The notes under the pieces are model-generated. The model did no database searches. It worked only from the letters and a program-made list of their open reading frames with translations, and was not told the origin of the DNA. This document shows, in pieces, positions 22,766 through 34,497 of a stretch of 64,000 bases of DNA (the first letter of the stretch is position 1; each line of letters begins with the position of its first letter). Both the position numbers and the translations under genes were made by a program. Source of the DNA: Botryosphaeria dothidea (taxonomy: Eukaryota > Ascomycota > Dothideomycetes > Botryosphaeriales > Botryosphaeriaceae); the NCBI GenBank assembly GCA_011503125.2, contig WWBZ02000073.1, positions 1,674,001-1,738,000 on the forward strand, in the 5' to 3' direction.

Positions 22766-23677
22766 TCAAACCGCAATCTCATCTCCAGCTGCAGGCGGCG
22801 GCCCTTCACCAGCAGGGACCTCGTGCACCAAAACGTCCACATCGGGCCCAACAACCTTCCTCAGCATGTCCACGCCGCCATCGAACCTCTGCAGCAGCTC
22901 CTCCATCCCGCTCACCAGATCCCCGTCGGCGCTCTTCCGCGCATCACCCAGCGTCAGGACGACCTCGTCCCCGGCGTCCTTCGCGACGCCGGCCATCCTG
23001 CCGCCGGCCATCTCGGCGCCCTCGACCCGCAGCATCAGCGCGCCCCCGCCGCCCGCGTCGTCCGCGCCGTCCTCGGCGAACGACGGCGCCGGCGCCACGG
23101 CCGTGCCGACGACCTGCCAGTCGCGGCTGAGGCTGGTCGCGCCGGCCACGCCCTGGCCGTCGGGCGTTAGGTCGACGACGACGTAGCGCTCGCGGACGCC
23201 CGGCGCGGGCGGCGGGAGCAGGTCTCCTCCTTCTTCTTCTGCCGCGCCGTCGTGGTGTTTTGTCGCGGTCGGCGAGGCGGGCGCGTTGTCGCCGAGGGCG
23301 CGCATGAAGACCGCGGTGTGTAGCTCCGGATCGTCGTCGGAGAAGACGTAGTGCACGGACGGGTGGTGGTGCTCGGCCGTCGTGGCGTCCTCGACGAGGG
23401 CGAAGAAGGGGGAGAAGTTGGCGGGCGGGAGGAGCGGCTGCGAGGGGTCGAGGGGCGGGTAGGAGAGGGTTTCGGCGTCGCCGGCGGCGTTGTCATCGTG
23501 GTGGTAGGATGATGGGTGTGTTGTTACTGCGGCTGCGGCTGCGGCTGCCAAGTCGATGCGGTCGTCGGGGGGAATCTCGTTGCTGAACTGGCCGGCAGCG
23601 GCACCAGACGTCACCGTGGCAGGACCGCCTGCGTTCTCTGCGGCGGTATCATGGTGTTGTGGGGAGGGGCCGGACAT
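22766..23677 (-). CDS. Conserved fungal protein of unknown function
   Basis: Unrecognised in function. The first in-frame ATG (MSGPSPQHH) gives 303 aa, but the open frame continues upstream to about 23815 with sensible residues (YGKDQQSIKLQGPAELYPKLPFP) and an acceptor-like GTGCAG near 23,810, so a 5' exon probably exists. The centre has a pattern of aromatic and acidic residues (NFSPFFALVEDA, HPSVHYVFSDDDPE) followed by a strand-rich part (RYVVVDLTPDG, SRDWQVVGT) and an acidic C-terminal helix. Ala/Gly-rich runs separate these. No signal peptide or membrane segment. I take it as a soluble cytoplasmic or nuclear protein conserved in filamentous fungi; that is from general resemblance, not a domain match. 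Confidence 0.6.
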   Translation of the reverse strand: MSGPSPQHHDTAAENAGGPATVTSGAAAGQFSNEIPPDDRIDLAAAAAAAVTTHPSSYHHDDNAAGDAETLSYPPLDPSQPLLPPANFSPFFALVEDATTAEHHHPSVHYVFSDDDPELHTAVFMRALGDNAPASPTATKHHDGAAEEEGGDLLPPPAPGVRERYVVVDLTPDGQGVAGATSLSRDWQVVGTAVAPAPSFAEDGADDAGGGGALMLRVEGAEMAGGRMAGVAKDAGDEVVLTLGDARKSADGDLVSGMEELLQRFDGGVDMLRKVVGPDVDVLVHEVPAGEGPPPAAGDEIAV

Positions 23678-24255
23678 GTTCGTGTCCGCGTCGTCGGCTG
23701 GGACGGACGGGAAGGGGAGCTTGGGGTAGAGCTCGGCTGGGCCCTGCAGCTTTATCGATTGTTGATCCTTGCCGTACACGTGACGGAAGCTCTCCGATTG
23801 GATGGGCTGCTGCACACGAGATGTTTCCGTGTTAGATTACAACGGTGACTGCGTGGAGAGAAGGGCCATATGGATGGAAGTGTCTTGTCTTGCGGTATGC
23901 TTTTGGATGCAGTCGGAGTCAGGTTGGCTTGGTACATACCTGCAATAGCCTTACAGCCCACAGCGAACACAGGAGCGTGCAGGCTGTACGGAAAGAGTAT
24001 TGTTGGCAATGTTGTCGATGGAGTTTGGCAGTGTCGCAAGGGTCTCGAACGACCACCACTTGCCCCGGGTGGGCTGCTGCCTGGTAACACGAGAGTGGGG
24101 TTGACGCAAGAGATGACGAATAATCATGAGACGGAGAAGGCTGATATGATTCAGAATGAACTCGCGCGCCTTAAGACCAATGAACCGGGGTATAACCACA
24201 ACCGCTCCGGAACCCTTTCTTCAATAACGCCAGGCTAAAACCAACTATTCTGCCA
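23678..24255. other. Gap between two minus-strand genes
   Basis: Likely contains the 5' exon or promoter of the downstream unknown gene. A GTATGT donor-like site on the minus strand at 23,940-23,935 follows a short open stretch, but it does not join the next exon in frame, so I leave it unassigned. Confidence 0.4.
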
Positions 24256-24700
24256 TCATGCCTCGCTCATGGATGCGTTTGTGGCATCCTTCACAGTGAA
24301 GGCTGAGTCTTGGGTCAGCAAGGCTACCATATGCCAGATGGCGGGAGACCTACGTTGACGGCACATGGGGCACTTTTCTTGAGAAGCTTCTTGCTTGAGC
24401 CAATCTTCTATGCAGTGCTGTGGTCTGATTAGACTTTTTTACCACAGCCGGTCTGAGCGATGGCCTACCATGTGGAAGGAGTGGTTGCACTGGCCCATGA
24501 CTGCGTGCGGGTGGTTAGAGATACGGGGCCGACCAAGAAAGGCAAGTGGACGACTTACGGAGCGGACAGCCGTCGCCGGGGAATTTGCATTTCGAGCAGG
24601 TGCTGTCGTACGGACTCCGGCAGATACCACACAAGTCATCCTCGGGCATGTCCCAGCGCCACGCCGCAACGGCGTTCCACTGCTTGATGGTGACCTTCAT
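24256..24700 (-). CDS. APC11: Anaphase-promoting complex subunit 11, RING-H2 E3 core
   Basis: Catalytic RING subunit of the APC/C ubiquitin ligase, which recruits the E2 and drives mitotic exit in the nucleus. The gene is split into four small exons: 24700-24559, 24500-24469 (32 nt), 24417-24354 and 24302-24256, total 285 nt and 94 aa. The start MKVTIKQWNAVAAWRWDMPEDD is nearly invariant in this family. Zinc ligands appear in order: CGIC, the Cys of TCSKC, GDGCPL, the CxHSFHMHC loop and CPMC. All three introns have GT/AG ends. The last exon is short and diverges from the usual FEWK ending, so the extreme C-terminus is the least certain part. Each frame is too short to stand out alone. Confidence 0.88.
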
Positions 24701-25206
24701 CGCGGGCTCTGTGCAGGGTGGAGGGGCGAGCGTTGTGGGGGCAAAGACTTGGGCGCCCAGAGGGATGCCTGGTAAACAAAAAACGCAGCGGCGGGGCGGG
24801 CGGGGATATGCACGGCATGGCAGCGGCGTCGGGACGGCGCAAGCAAGCCGAAGGCGGTGAAAGCAGTTCCGCTGCAAGCTACATGACGCGATCAGCGGCA
24901 GCAATCACAGCAGCAGCGCCTATCTACGCGTCTGGGGAGTGAAAAGGCTCACAATCCATCTCTTCTCACTCCCCGCCACAGCCTGTAAGTACTTCTGTTT
25001 ACATTCGTTGATCGGCGGCCGAGGGAATCGTCGATGGTGCCATCACCCCCTCACTTCCACAAGCCAGAGCTCCCCGCCGCTATCGCGAACGATTGCGAGC
25101 TCCCTCCCCAGCTCCGCCCAAGCTCCAACACCTAGTCCGAAATTGCGCACCCTAGCTTTCGGCCTCGAAAATTCCTGCAGAAGACGTCTTGAAGCTAATT
25201 TCAACA
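24701..25206. promoter_or_regulatory. Divergent promoter of APC11 and sulfurtransferase genes
   Basis: 506 bp between two outward-pointing start codons, with pyrimidine-rich and CAG-repeat-like stretches. No other gene seen. Confidence 0.5.
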
Positions 25207-26461
25207 ATGGCTAGGACAGCGATGCTTCGGCTGCTCTTGCGGACCTCTATTCGACTGGTCGCCGCTCCGCTTGCCTCTAGCAGCTTCTTCCAGCGCCGCG
25301 CCATGAGCTCCTCTTACACCCTCACCTCCTACCTCGTCACCCCGGCCGAGCTGAGCGACGCGCTCAAGAAGAATGTCGGCTCCCGCCTGTCGACCGCCCC
25401 GCGCGTGATCCCAGTGTGCGGCACCTGGTTCCTTCCCAACGATCCCGAAAAGCGCACCGGGTGGCAGACGTTCAAAGAATGTCGCATCCCCAAGGCTCGA
25501 TTCTTCGACCTGGATGCCGTCAAGGACCAGAACAGCCCCTACCCGCACATGCTACCCAGTAACGAGGGCTTTGCAAAGGCATTGGGCCAGCTGGGCATCC
25601 GCCGTGACGACAGCGTTGTTGTCTACGATAGCAAGGAGCAGGGCATCTTCAGCGCGCCGCGTGTCGCCTGGACGCTCAAGGCTTTTGGCCACCAGAATGT
25701 CCACATTCTGAACAACTTCAAGCGATGGGTCGAGGAAGGCTATGAGACGGAGTGGGGCGAACCGGACAAGGTCGAGGAAGTCGAGTACCCTGTGTCCGAG
25801 CTTGATCGCTCGAAGGTTGTCGACTTCGAACAGGTCAAGGAGATTGCGAAGAAGCAGGGAGAGTCAGGCAAGGCGGATATTCAGATCCTCGATGCTAGGA
25901 GCAAGGGTCGCTGGGAGGGCAAGGAGCCAGAGCCGAGGCCAGGTAAGTGCTTTTATCTAAATCCCTGTCCGGAATGAGCGGGGTTTACTCCTGGTCACCG
26001 CGGCTATTGGCGTTGGTACAGAGAGAAAACTTGCATTAGCTACTAAGATGGTGTCTGAGAAGCCACCATCGCTGATGACAGGCTGACAACTCAGTCCGAG
26101 AACGCTTTGCAATTTTCTCTCCAATAAAACATCAATCTTCCAGGCAATGGCTGACTTACTTACAGGCCTCTCATCTGGACACATTCCCTCCTCGACTTCG
26201 GTCCCTGTCCCTGAACTTCTTCACCCAAAGACCAAGACCTTCCTTCCCGCTGCTGAGTTGAAGAAAATTCTCGAGGCAAAGGGTATTGATCCATCCAAGC
26301 CCGTCATCAGCAGCTGCGGTACTGGTGTCACGGCCGCGGTAATAGATGCGGCTCTGGCAGAAGCAGGCTTCCCTGAAGAGACTCGCCAGGTCTATGACGG
26401 GAGCTGGACGGAGTGGGCTCAGAGGGTTAAGCCTGAGGAGGGCTTGATTGTTAAGGTCTGA
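25207..26461 (+). CDS. Mitochondrial rhodanese-type sulfurtransferase (thiosulfate/3-mercaptopyruvate)
   Basis: Two-domain rhodanese that transfers sulfane sulfur to cyanide or thiols. Exons are 25207-25942 and 26166-26461, giving 343 aa. The N-terminus (MARTAMLRLLLRTSIRL) is Arg-rich and amphipathic without acids, as expected of a mitochondrial presequence. An internal Met (AMSSSYTLTSYLV) could start a cytosolic form. Domain 1 is inactive and has the usual PGARFFDLD-like segment. Domain 2 carries the catalytic Cys at about residue 296 in SSCGTGVTA, the loop pattern of mercaptopyruvate/thiosulfate sulfurtransferases. The 223-nt intron is three to four times longer than others here. Which of the two substrates is preferred cannot be settled by eye. 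Confidence 0.92.
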
Positions 26462-26743
26462 AAAGCGAGCATTGAATTGCATGGGGGGCGCAATGTGACT
26501 GGGGTTTATGTAAGAGCGGTGTCGAGCAATACGACGAAATAAAACGTCTTTGTATGATACCCATTTGTCTTTTCTGTACATGATTGTCTTGTTTCTTGTG
26601 TACGTCTACGAAACACATTCGGAACGAGGGAGCGAGATGAAAAATAGCCCAATTCGACAACAATTTCAGTGAAGCCTAGATAGCGATCTTTGATAACCAA
26701 TCTCTCATCTTTGATAGTGAGAGCCCTCGCAGCATAGAATCAA

Positions 26744-28796
26744 TCAGAGCTTGGGCAAAGCCATGCCCTCCGGGATCTTGGCCCACTGCCCGGTCTTCTC
26801 ATCCAGATCTTTCCTGATATCGGCCCAAGCCTCTCGTATGACTCGGGCGTGCTGCTCAGAGCGCGGTTTGACGGAGGCTTCATACTTCTTCGGCAGCATG
26901 ACAAGACCACCGGTAAGTCTATCCTGTTCGGGCAGCTTAGGCTTACCAGTAGTCTCGTCAATAACAGGAGTAATATCGAACCCCCAAAGAATTCTGGCGA
27001 TTCCCAGGAACAAACTACGCTCGGCGACATGCATGCCTGAGAGGCCCCCGTTAGCCTTCCGCCCATCAACGATTGCAAACGAAAGAGAGCGGACTCACCC
27101 TGACAGATCCTCCTCCCGGCCCCAAACCCAAACTGATCCCTCTTGCTCGCATCCGGCAAGCTCGCACTATCTGCAATGCCGACCACATCGCCCTCGTACC
27201 GATCCGGCCAGAACCGCTCGGGCTGCGGATACCGCTTCTCGTCGCGATGAATGCCCCAAATGTTCATCATGACGCCCGCGCCCTTGGGGATGTGGTAACC
27301 CAGGTACTCGTCGTCCTCCATGACGGCGTGCGGCGCCGCGCCCAGCACCGCCGTCGGCATCCACCGCATCGCCTCCTTGACGCACGCGACCACGTACGGC
27401 AGGCGCGGCGCATCCTCCAGCTCGGGCAGGCGGGAGGCGCCGACGACGGCGTCGAGCTCGCTTTGGGCCTTGCGCTGCGCGTCCGGGTAGAGCAGCATGC
27501 CCTGCGCGAAGCCGTACAGCGTGCTGCCCGTCGTGTCGCTGCCGGCTTCGAAGAGCGTGCCGGCGATGTAGGCGGCGAGGTCGTCGGAGAAGCCTTCGGT
27601 CAGCTGCCGCCGGGCCATGTCGACGCAGAACTGAGATGAGGTCTCACATGTCAGTGTTTTTTTTTTTTCCTTTGTGGCTGAAGGCTGTCGAGTTTTCTTA
27701 CGCAGGGCTTTGCGGTGCCGGCGGTGACGGCGCGTTTGGCGTTGAGCCAGTGGCTCTTGTAGAGCGCCTTTTCATAGACGTGATGGCTTGCGGCTTCGAC
27801 TTGACGGCGCTGCAGCCACATAGGCAGTTTTCGGAGGATGGGGTAGAAGTCCGGTAGGGCGGCGCCGGCGGTCTGGGCGAGGGCGGCGAACTTGTCGAAG
27901 CCGTCGAAGAATTCCCAGAGTTTGGGATCTTTGAAGTTGGGAGTACGCCATCTGTGATGTGTGAGTATTGTGATTATTAGGGACTGATGAATGAGGCGGT
28001 TGGCATAGGGAGCGGAAAAGGAGTTGACAAAGGAGGAGAGAGCTTGCTTACCCGTAGACGATGCTGGCGACCAGTGAGGACGAGTAGCGTCGGAGATGCT
28101 CTAATAAGGTTTCCGGGCTGTCCAGTAGATCGTTGAGCATCTGCTTGTTCTCCAAGTCTTGGTATGGCACCTTGGGTGGAGTCAGCACCGCATGTAGGTG
28201 AGGCGGGGAACTCACATAAGACTTGGCCGCGTTGACGTTCAAAAGAGCGTGTATCATCTTTCGCATCTAGGCTATGTGTTAAGCGACAAGTGTTTTTTCC
28301 TACAAGGATCTTGGGCATTACCATTCGCCAGGTTGGTCCGTAGTGCTGAGAAGTGAAATTAGCTTCAAAAAGGGATCATGATGACACAGAACCAACCATA
28401 GTAAGCATCCGGAGGCCGCCGCTTGCGATCTCACCAATCGTATACATTTCCATTCGGTCGCTGTAGATGGCGCTGCGCTTGTCCAGAAGGTCTTTGACGA
28501 CTTGGTCGTTGCTGAGAACAATTATGGTCTTCGTACCCATCATGAGTGAGTAGATAGGGCCGTATTGTTTAGCCCATTTTGTGAATTGCTCGTGCTGGTC
28601 TTCTTGGGGGATCTTCGCGCTTTGTTAGCTTCAGGCATGATGCAGAGGAGAGTGGTATGACCTGGTGGAGATTCCCAAGGATTGGCAAGGTGGGTGGGCC
28701 TGGAGGATACCCTGGGGGTCGTCTACCGATACGCGAGGCTCGCCAGGCGAGAAGAAAAGCAATCGTCCACAACGCGATAGTGACTACCGAGATCAT
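26744..28796 (-). CDS. Cytochrome P450 monooxygenase, eight exons
   Basis: Microsomal haem-thiolate monooxygenase. Exons are 28796-28662, 28612-28397, 28345-28322 (24 nt), 28266-28216, 28170-28052, 27951-27702, 27630-27099 and 27036-26744; the sum is 1,620 nt and 539 aa. An N-terminal membrane anchor (residues 1-20) is followed by the PPGYPPGPP hinge. The I-helix AGSDTT motif is at 294-299, the ExxR pair is Glu351/Arg354, and the haem-binding FGFGAGRRICQG loop has its Cys at about 441. The pattern resembles fungal enzymes annotated as O-methylsterigmatocystin-oxidoreductase-like, a label that says little about substrate. No polyketide or terpene synthase is in view, so no cluster role is proposed. 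All splice phases close. Confidence 0.92.
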
Positions 28797-29874
28797 AGTG
28801 ATAGAAATACGTGAGAAGACGGCAGGGAATGACTCCAGAGAGACAAGCAATTTTCAAGCAGTGCAGACAAATCTTTATACACGGTATGAGTCTCTGGCCC
28901 CCAAAGCAAAGCTTCAGGGCTGCAGTAGTCCGTCCAGCATGCTGCTTACTTGCATTCTTGTGTGGATGAAACAAGGCAAGATCAGAAGGATGTCCCGCAC
29001 TGCAGCATAGATACCCTGGGTCTATTGGAGCCGGGAATATGATGACTGCAGGTCCCGGGATGATTGTCCTATTGGCAGTTTGGCCATTCGCCAGCTTGCA
29101 GCTTGATGTGAAGTGTAATAGTTGACGCGGAATAGCTTGCTAATGCACAAGCCGCTCTGAACGTTAGGTGGCCCCCCGAAGTGGTAATACAGTGCGCTAA
29201 ATACTCAACGTGGAGCATTCCCCGCATTGCATGTCTGATCAAAGCGGACACAGTGGGAGAGTATGCCGAAGAAATGCATATGACTTTGTAGTCCAATGGG
29301 ACAGCAGACAGATCCATTCAGCGATACGGCCATGCAAGGCAGCGCTCAGCGTGCCTGCTGCGTCACTCTCCTGGGCGCACAGACAGCGCACGACAATTAG
29401 ACACTGGATAATCAACGCAAAAGTGGGACAGGCTTACGCTTTTCGAAGCGCAGTGAGACATGATCGCCAGTCTACCACCCACTCGGATGACCGGGCCTTG
29501 GAGTGAAGAGTGAGCGGCGTGGAGTGTCTAGAGTGATGGTCTAGAAGAGTAGACATGGCGCAGAGCCAAGATCAGCCAGAGCAGGGTATCCCTGGCAACG
29601 GAGCGACACCGCGACAAAGGACCAGTGACGCAGAATGGCACTCGTAGTCGCGGGCGTCACGACGTCGTCGGGAGGAGGTGTGGCTGACTCGGCAGCGAGC
29701 GGCGCGTTGTGATGGGGCGGCGAGCGGCGCGTGTGCGGGCGCGTGGGTCTCGCTTGAGCTCACCGCCTGCACCCCTCTCGCAGTGCTGTGACAACGCCGC
29801 TTTTGTTGCCAAACATCAAGGAACAAATAACACGCCCATGGCCCCGACCACCACCGCATGTCCACCATATCCTC
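28797..29874. promoter_or_regulatory. Divergent promoter of P450 and WD40 genes
   Basis: About 1.1 kb with no supported gene. Antisense ORFs at 29069-29317 and 29572-30000 have no domain and the second overlaps the WD40 gene. Confidence 0.45.
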
Positions 29875-32519
29875 ATGCCGCCCATTCGAGTCGCACAGCA
29901 TGCGCGCCTTGCGCCCGTCGAGGCTCAGAACGCCTTCGCCTTCCCTAAGGACCACCACCTTGTTGTCACCACCGAAACCAACGTCTGGTCGTGGGATCAC
30001 AGAGGCCTGACCAATGCATTCGCCTCCGGCTCCGGCGGCATCCTCGCTGCAAAAGAGGCCAAGGATGGAAGCGGTTTGCTTGCCGTGGCGGATGACCAGG
30101 TCGTTGTGTTACACGATGCCACTCGTGGCATGGACAGAAGCTACAGGCTGAAGGGCTCCGATGTACGCCTGCTAATACCGGGATCCCCCGTGAAAGACGG
30201 GCGCAATTGCTGACACCAGTGTCGCAGGGCCAAGTTCGCCTCCTTGAATACTCCAACGATTCCAAGAGCCTGTTCTTCACCACCACCCTCCAAAACGCCG
30301 TTCAATCCTACTCGCTGCGCCAGTCATGCCTCCTCGAGCCTTCGCATACTCACCCTTCTCCGCCCACCGTACTGGCCATTTCAAGCACTTCGCATCTACT
30401 CCTGTCGGCTTCTGAGAGACCACCGACCATATTCCTGCAGAATCTCACCCTTCGTACGCCCGCGCTGCAGCTGCAACCACGCGCTTCCGCCGCAGCGGTC
30501 GAAACGGCGTCCTTCCATCCAGAAAGACCAAACGTATTCTTGCTTGCCTTCAAGGACGGAACGCTAGCTGCATACGATGCGACGCGCATATTGGGCAAGG
30601 CCGGACGCGGTGGGTCAGGAGGAGAGGTTGGCCGCTTCCGGAGCCTTCACGCAGTGACCAATCGAGTCGTCGGCAATCCGCAGGGCGAGACCGGTGACAA
30701 CGCCAACATTACCGGCAACAAGTCTGTCAGCATTACCTCCGCGGCGTTCTTGCCTGGACACAGGTCGCGCGCAGTCAGCGTCGGTGCTGACGGGCGATGC
30801 CGGCTGGTTGACTTTGAGTGTGGCGGCAACATTCTTCGAACGTGGCATGCAAAAGGCCCCGCGACCAGTCTGTCGGTTTTATCTGTGCGTCAAAAACAAG
30901 CCCAAGTGGCACGAAATGCACCCAACAGGGCTGAGACCAGTGCAACCAACAACACCTTGGCTGTTGGTCGCGAAGACGGCAAGGTTCTCGTCTTTGACTC
31001 TGTCGGCATCCTCCTTAGCGAGCAGGCTGTTGATACCTCAGCTGGGCGTATCATCGATGTGCAGTGGATGAAAGGTCCGGGTCTGAAGCCTGACACGAAG
31101 CCTGGAAGGTCTTGTGGTGTCTCAGAAACTGAAGAGTGCAAAGACCGCCGGCAAGTGCAATCACCTTCTGAAGATCAACCTCTTGTAGGGCTGGGGCTGG
31201 TACAAGATGAAGACGATGATGAATACTTCGACGATGACAATGGGACCGTAAACCGAAATCCGGCAGAAACGCCCGGCAGAAGACCTGCGGTAAACGCCAT
31301 GAACTATATGGATCTCTTCTCTCCGGTCAAGCCCTCTCCGAAGAACTCCCCGCAACGTCGCAGTCCGCGTCCGAGAGCCAGGCCACGTATTCTTAGCTCC
31401 ACTTTCAGACAGAGCTCCTCGTCGCATCAAATGACACCGCCGCGGCTCTCCATCATCCCACAGCTACCCCGGCCAGATGAGGAGGAAGAGGAAACTACTA
31501 AACCGGACCCCGTAGAAAGAGTTCAGCTTCAACATGCGGCCATGCGCAACCGAGCGCCAGAGCCAAAATCGCCATCAAGGCTTCCCTCTCCAAGTAAAAG
31601 AGCCGGGTCGCCTCGGCGAGCACCTCCGTCTCAGGAAATCAGAATCGCCAAGACGCCTTCTGGTAAAACCCCACGTGCCCGGAAGAGTAGGAGGGTATCT
31701 GCGAGAATTCCCGGGTCATTCAGCAGTATCTCCACGACTCGTTCTACGACGTCCACGCTGTCGAACAACAGTAAAATCCTTGCGGATATTCGACGCATCG
31801 GAGACTCTAGCGGCAAGAAGAAGACCGGCTTAGCTCTTCTGGCACCTTACATGCACAACCAAAAGAATACGCCTCGAAGCGTTCCTCAGCCGGAGCCTCG
31901 CGCCAAAGAACCGGAGCGAAAACCCGAGAGCACTAAGCCCAAGCCTATGGCCCCGGCAGACGATATCTGGCTCACCTCCGATGATGAAGCACCGACTTCT
32001 CAGTTCCGTTCCCGCAGCAAACGTCAGCACTCGCAGCGCCTACGTCTTAATCAGGATACTTTCATGCCACCTCCAGCACCCCAGCATACCCAATGGCACT
32101 CCGAGTCAACCTACGCACCAGTTGATGCAGAGAATAACGAGAACTCCGTGCAGAATTCGCCGCGTCCAAGTCTCTCGCCTGGCGCTGCAATGCCTCCAGG
32201 CGGCCCCCTCCATCTGCAGGAACATTTCCCCCGCACCAGCTCCTTGGCTCACCGGGACAGCGGTAGCGGTCGGAGGGCCCTAGGTGATCTGGATTACAAC
32301 ACCGTGCACAGCCCTCGGCCTCGGAGTGGCCGGAAGAGCGGCTTGATCGCATCGGAGCTTCTTGCCGCGATCCATGGCGCCGAGCAACACGGCGAGGACG
32401 GCTGTGACTGTGGCAAGAACTGCTGCGCTGCTCTGCGGAAAGATGTTCAGCATCTCAACGAGGAAATACGTCTCTTGCGGGAGGAGATGGCCGAGATGAG
32501 GATGCTGATGGGCCGTTGA
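29875..32519 (+). CDS. WD40-repeat protein with disordered middle and short C-terminal coiled coil
   Basis: Exons 29875-30162 and 30228-32519, giving 859 aa. The first 330 residues form a degenerate WD40 propeller (repeating strands such as HHLVVTTETNVWSWD, GQVRLLEYSND and VSVGADGRCRLVDF). Residues about 350-790 are low-complexity, rich in Pro, Ser, Arg and Lys, and likely disordered and phosphorylated. The last 30 residues are a strongly charged heptad helix (LRKDVQHLNEEIRLLREEMAEM). An N-terminal propeller, disordered linker and C-terminal helix is also the layout of NEDD1/GCP-WD, the gamma-tubulin-ring attachment factor. That homology is only a hypothesis; the WD40 part is clear. A short CDCGKNCC motif precedes the coiled coil. 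Confidence 0.8.
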
Positions 32520-33166
32520 AGTCCATCCTCCCCCCCCATATTACTACTAATGCGTTACGAATGTTTCTTTATATTCCTGGGTGTTGCTGGAGGTCGATTT
32601 AATTTCTTTGCTCAGCTCGTTGTTTCCATCTCATATTTCGTCCCTTGTCCCCTTTGAACTTATAGCCCTGTTGCCTTTTTTTTTTAGAGTGATGCGTTGC
32701 GCGTGCAAAGCAAGCGAGCAAAGCGAAGCATAGCAACTGGCGCGATCCCCAGACCATTCGTTAGAAATTTGATAGATACCCTTTGTGTGGCCTGATTGGC
32801 TGCCTTGTTTCGCTCGTTGGAGAGGGAACCACCCTTGTATTTGGTCTCAGCCCGGGGGGGGGGGGGGGGTTTCTGGGTTGGGCAAATTGATATCTCGCCT
32901 TGGCGTTTGTAGATGGTTTCCCGGTATATTCTTCCGCCCCCAGGGCTCCGAATTCATTATTCTTATCACGATAGGCCGTGCAGTGTTTGAGGATGTAACT
33001 AGTCTTGGAGTCAATGGATGGGTACGTCTCTCGCGGGCACACGCCGGCCGTCAGATACCCAGGCCACGGTACGCTAACGACTGCCACGGAGACAGTGTCC
33101 GAGTCACCCGAGGCGTGTGAAGGAAGCAGGCACGCGAAAGCCGAAAAGGCCTCCCCCGTCTCCTCC
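32520..33166. other. Intergenic region between convergent WD40 gene and transcription-factor remnant
   Basis: Contains T-rich 3' flank, then a 16-G run at 32854-32869. No gene seen. Confidence 0.5.
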
Positions 33167-34497
33167 TCACGCCTCCCCGTAAAACGGCAGCCACTGGTCG
33201 TCCAGCGTCGTCTGCCCGTCGAATGCCGGGAAGTCGAGGTCCAGCAGCTCGGCCGCCGAGATGATCTGGTCCGGCGCGATGCCGTTCGGCGCGAAGTCGA
33301 GGTCCAGGCCCGCCGCCCAGTCGAACGGGGCGGCTGTCTGCTGCTCCGGAACCACCGCCGCCGGTTGCTGTTCGGTGGCGGTGGCGGCGGCGGCGGTGTT
33401 GTTGTTGCTGCTGCTGTTGCTGGGCGCCACTTCGGCCTGGCTGCCCCCCGGAAAGCACTCGGGCGGGCCGGCGACGGAGAAGAGCTTGTCCATGTGCTCG
33501 AGCTCCTTGAGGCGGAACGTGGCCAGCTTGTTGCCGCGCGCGATCATGGCGGCGAGCAGGCGGCGCGTCGTCGGCATGTAGGAGCAGCAGTCCGGGTTGC
33601 GGCGCGGCACGATGGCGTCCATGAGGAGGAGCGCGGTGGCGGACGAGAAGAGCCCCTCGAGGTCGAAGGGCAGGAAGCTGTCGAGCAGGCCGTGCTCGAG
33701 CAGCGCGGAGAGGATGGCGAGGACCTTCTTGGCCGAGTCGGCGCAGGCGGTCAGGAGGGCCTGGATGTGGCTGGTGAAGGAGGGCGTGAGCGGCGTGGCG
33801 CGGCTGGATGCGATGTCGGCGCGGAAGCGCTTCTGGACGTAGTAGAGGAGGAGGGGCCGGATGGTCAGGATGATGCACTGGTGGTAGGCGAGGTTGAGCG
33901 AGGCGGAGATGCGCGAGATGGAGCCGGGGGCTTCGTCGAGGTCGACGCCGTAACTTTCCTCGAGCTCGGAGGAGACGTTGGCGATGCTTTTGAGGACCAT
34001 CTGGACGCCCTTGAGGAAGGATACGCCGGGGCGGCGGTTTACTCCGTAGACGGCTGGTTTTTCGTCAAAGTCAGTTTTGGCGCCACGAACGAGGTAGAGT
34101 TTCGACTTACTTCTAACAACGTCGGTCAGGATGCGGGCGAGATTGGCGTTCATGTTCAACGGCGAGGCCTTCCGTGAGCCCGGTGTTTTGGGAGGCGCTA
34201 CTGTGATGTCCTCGTCTTGGATAGCTACCGGTGCCCCCATCTGGGAGGTGGACCTTCGGTCGATGATGTAGATTGTCCACCACATCTTGCGTCGGCGTTC
34301 GCATGTGCGTTCATCCATCACTACCGGGGACGGCTCACTGTGTAAGCCTTTGGCCATTGCCATTCTTATTGCCTGGCCGCTCTGTATTCCGCAGTCAGCG
34401 AATGCACCGATTCGTTCAAAAAGGGGTTGAAGAAAAAAAGAGAAATCTTACATAGGCGTAGGCGTCGAGTCTCCGGCCCAAAGCTTGTAGATAAGTC
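33167..34497 (-). pseudogene. Zn2Cys6-type transcription factor, 5' part lost at a LINE junction
   Basis: C-terminal part of a fungal nuclear regulator. Exon 34381-33167 joins in frame, across a 70-nt intron, to coding sequence at 34497-34452. Together they encode about 420 residues: the Fungal_trans (PF04082) middle homology region with a YLQALGRRLDAYAY/SGQAIRMAMAKGLHSE core and RRKMWWTIYIIDR, then an Asn/Gln-rich stretch and an acidic C-terminal end (LDLDFAPNG, LLDLDFPAFDG) that could activate transcription. The N-terminus with the zinc cluster is absent. At about 34,497 the sequence turns into a LINE, so the gene is either interrupted (5' part beyond the transposon block) or truncated. The retained part has no stop and keeps sound codon use, which suggests a recent break. 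Confidence 0.82.

Noticed and set aside
23752..24090. 112-codon minus-strand ORF as the first exon of the unknown gene
   Set aside because: Its donor phase does not join the next exon in frame with any acceptor I could find.
33005..34177. 390-codon plus-strand ORF opposite the transcription factor
   Set aside because: Antisense shadow, Glu/Arg/Gly-rich, overlapping a real domain on the minus strand.
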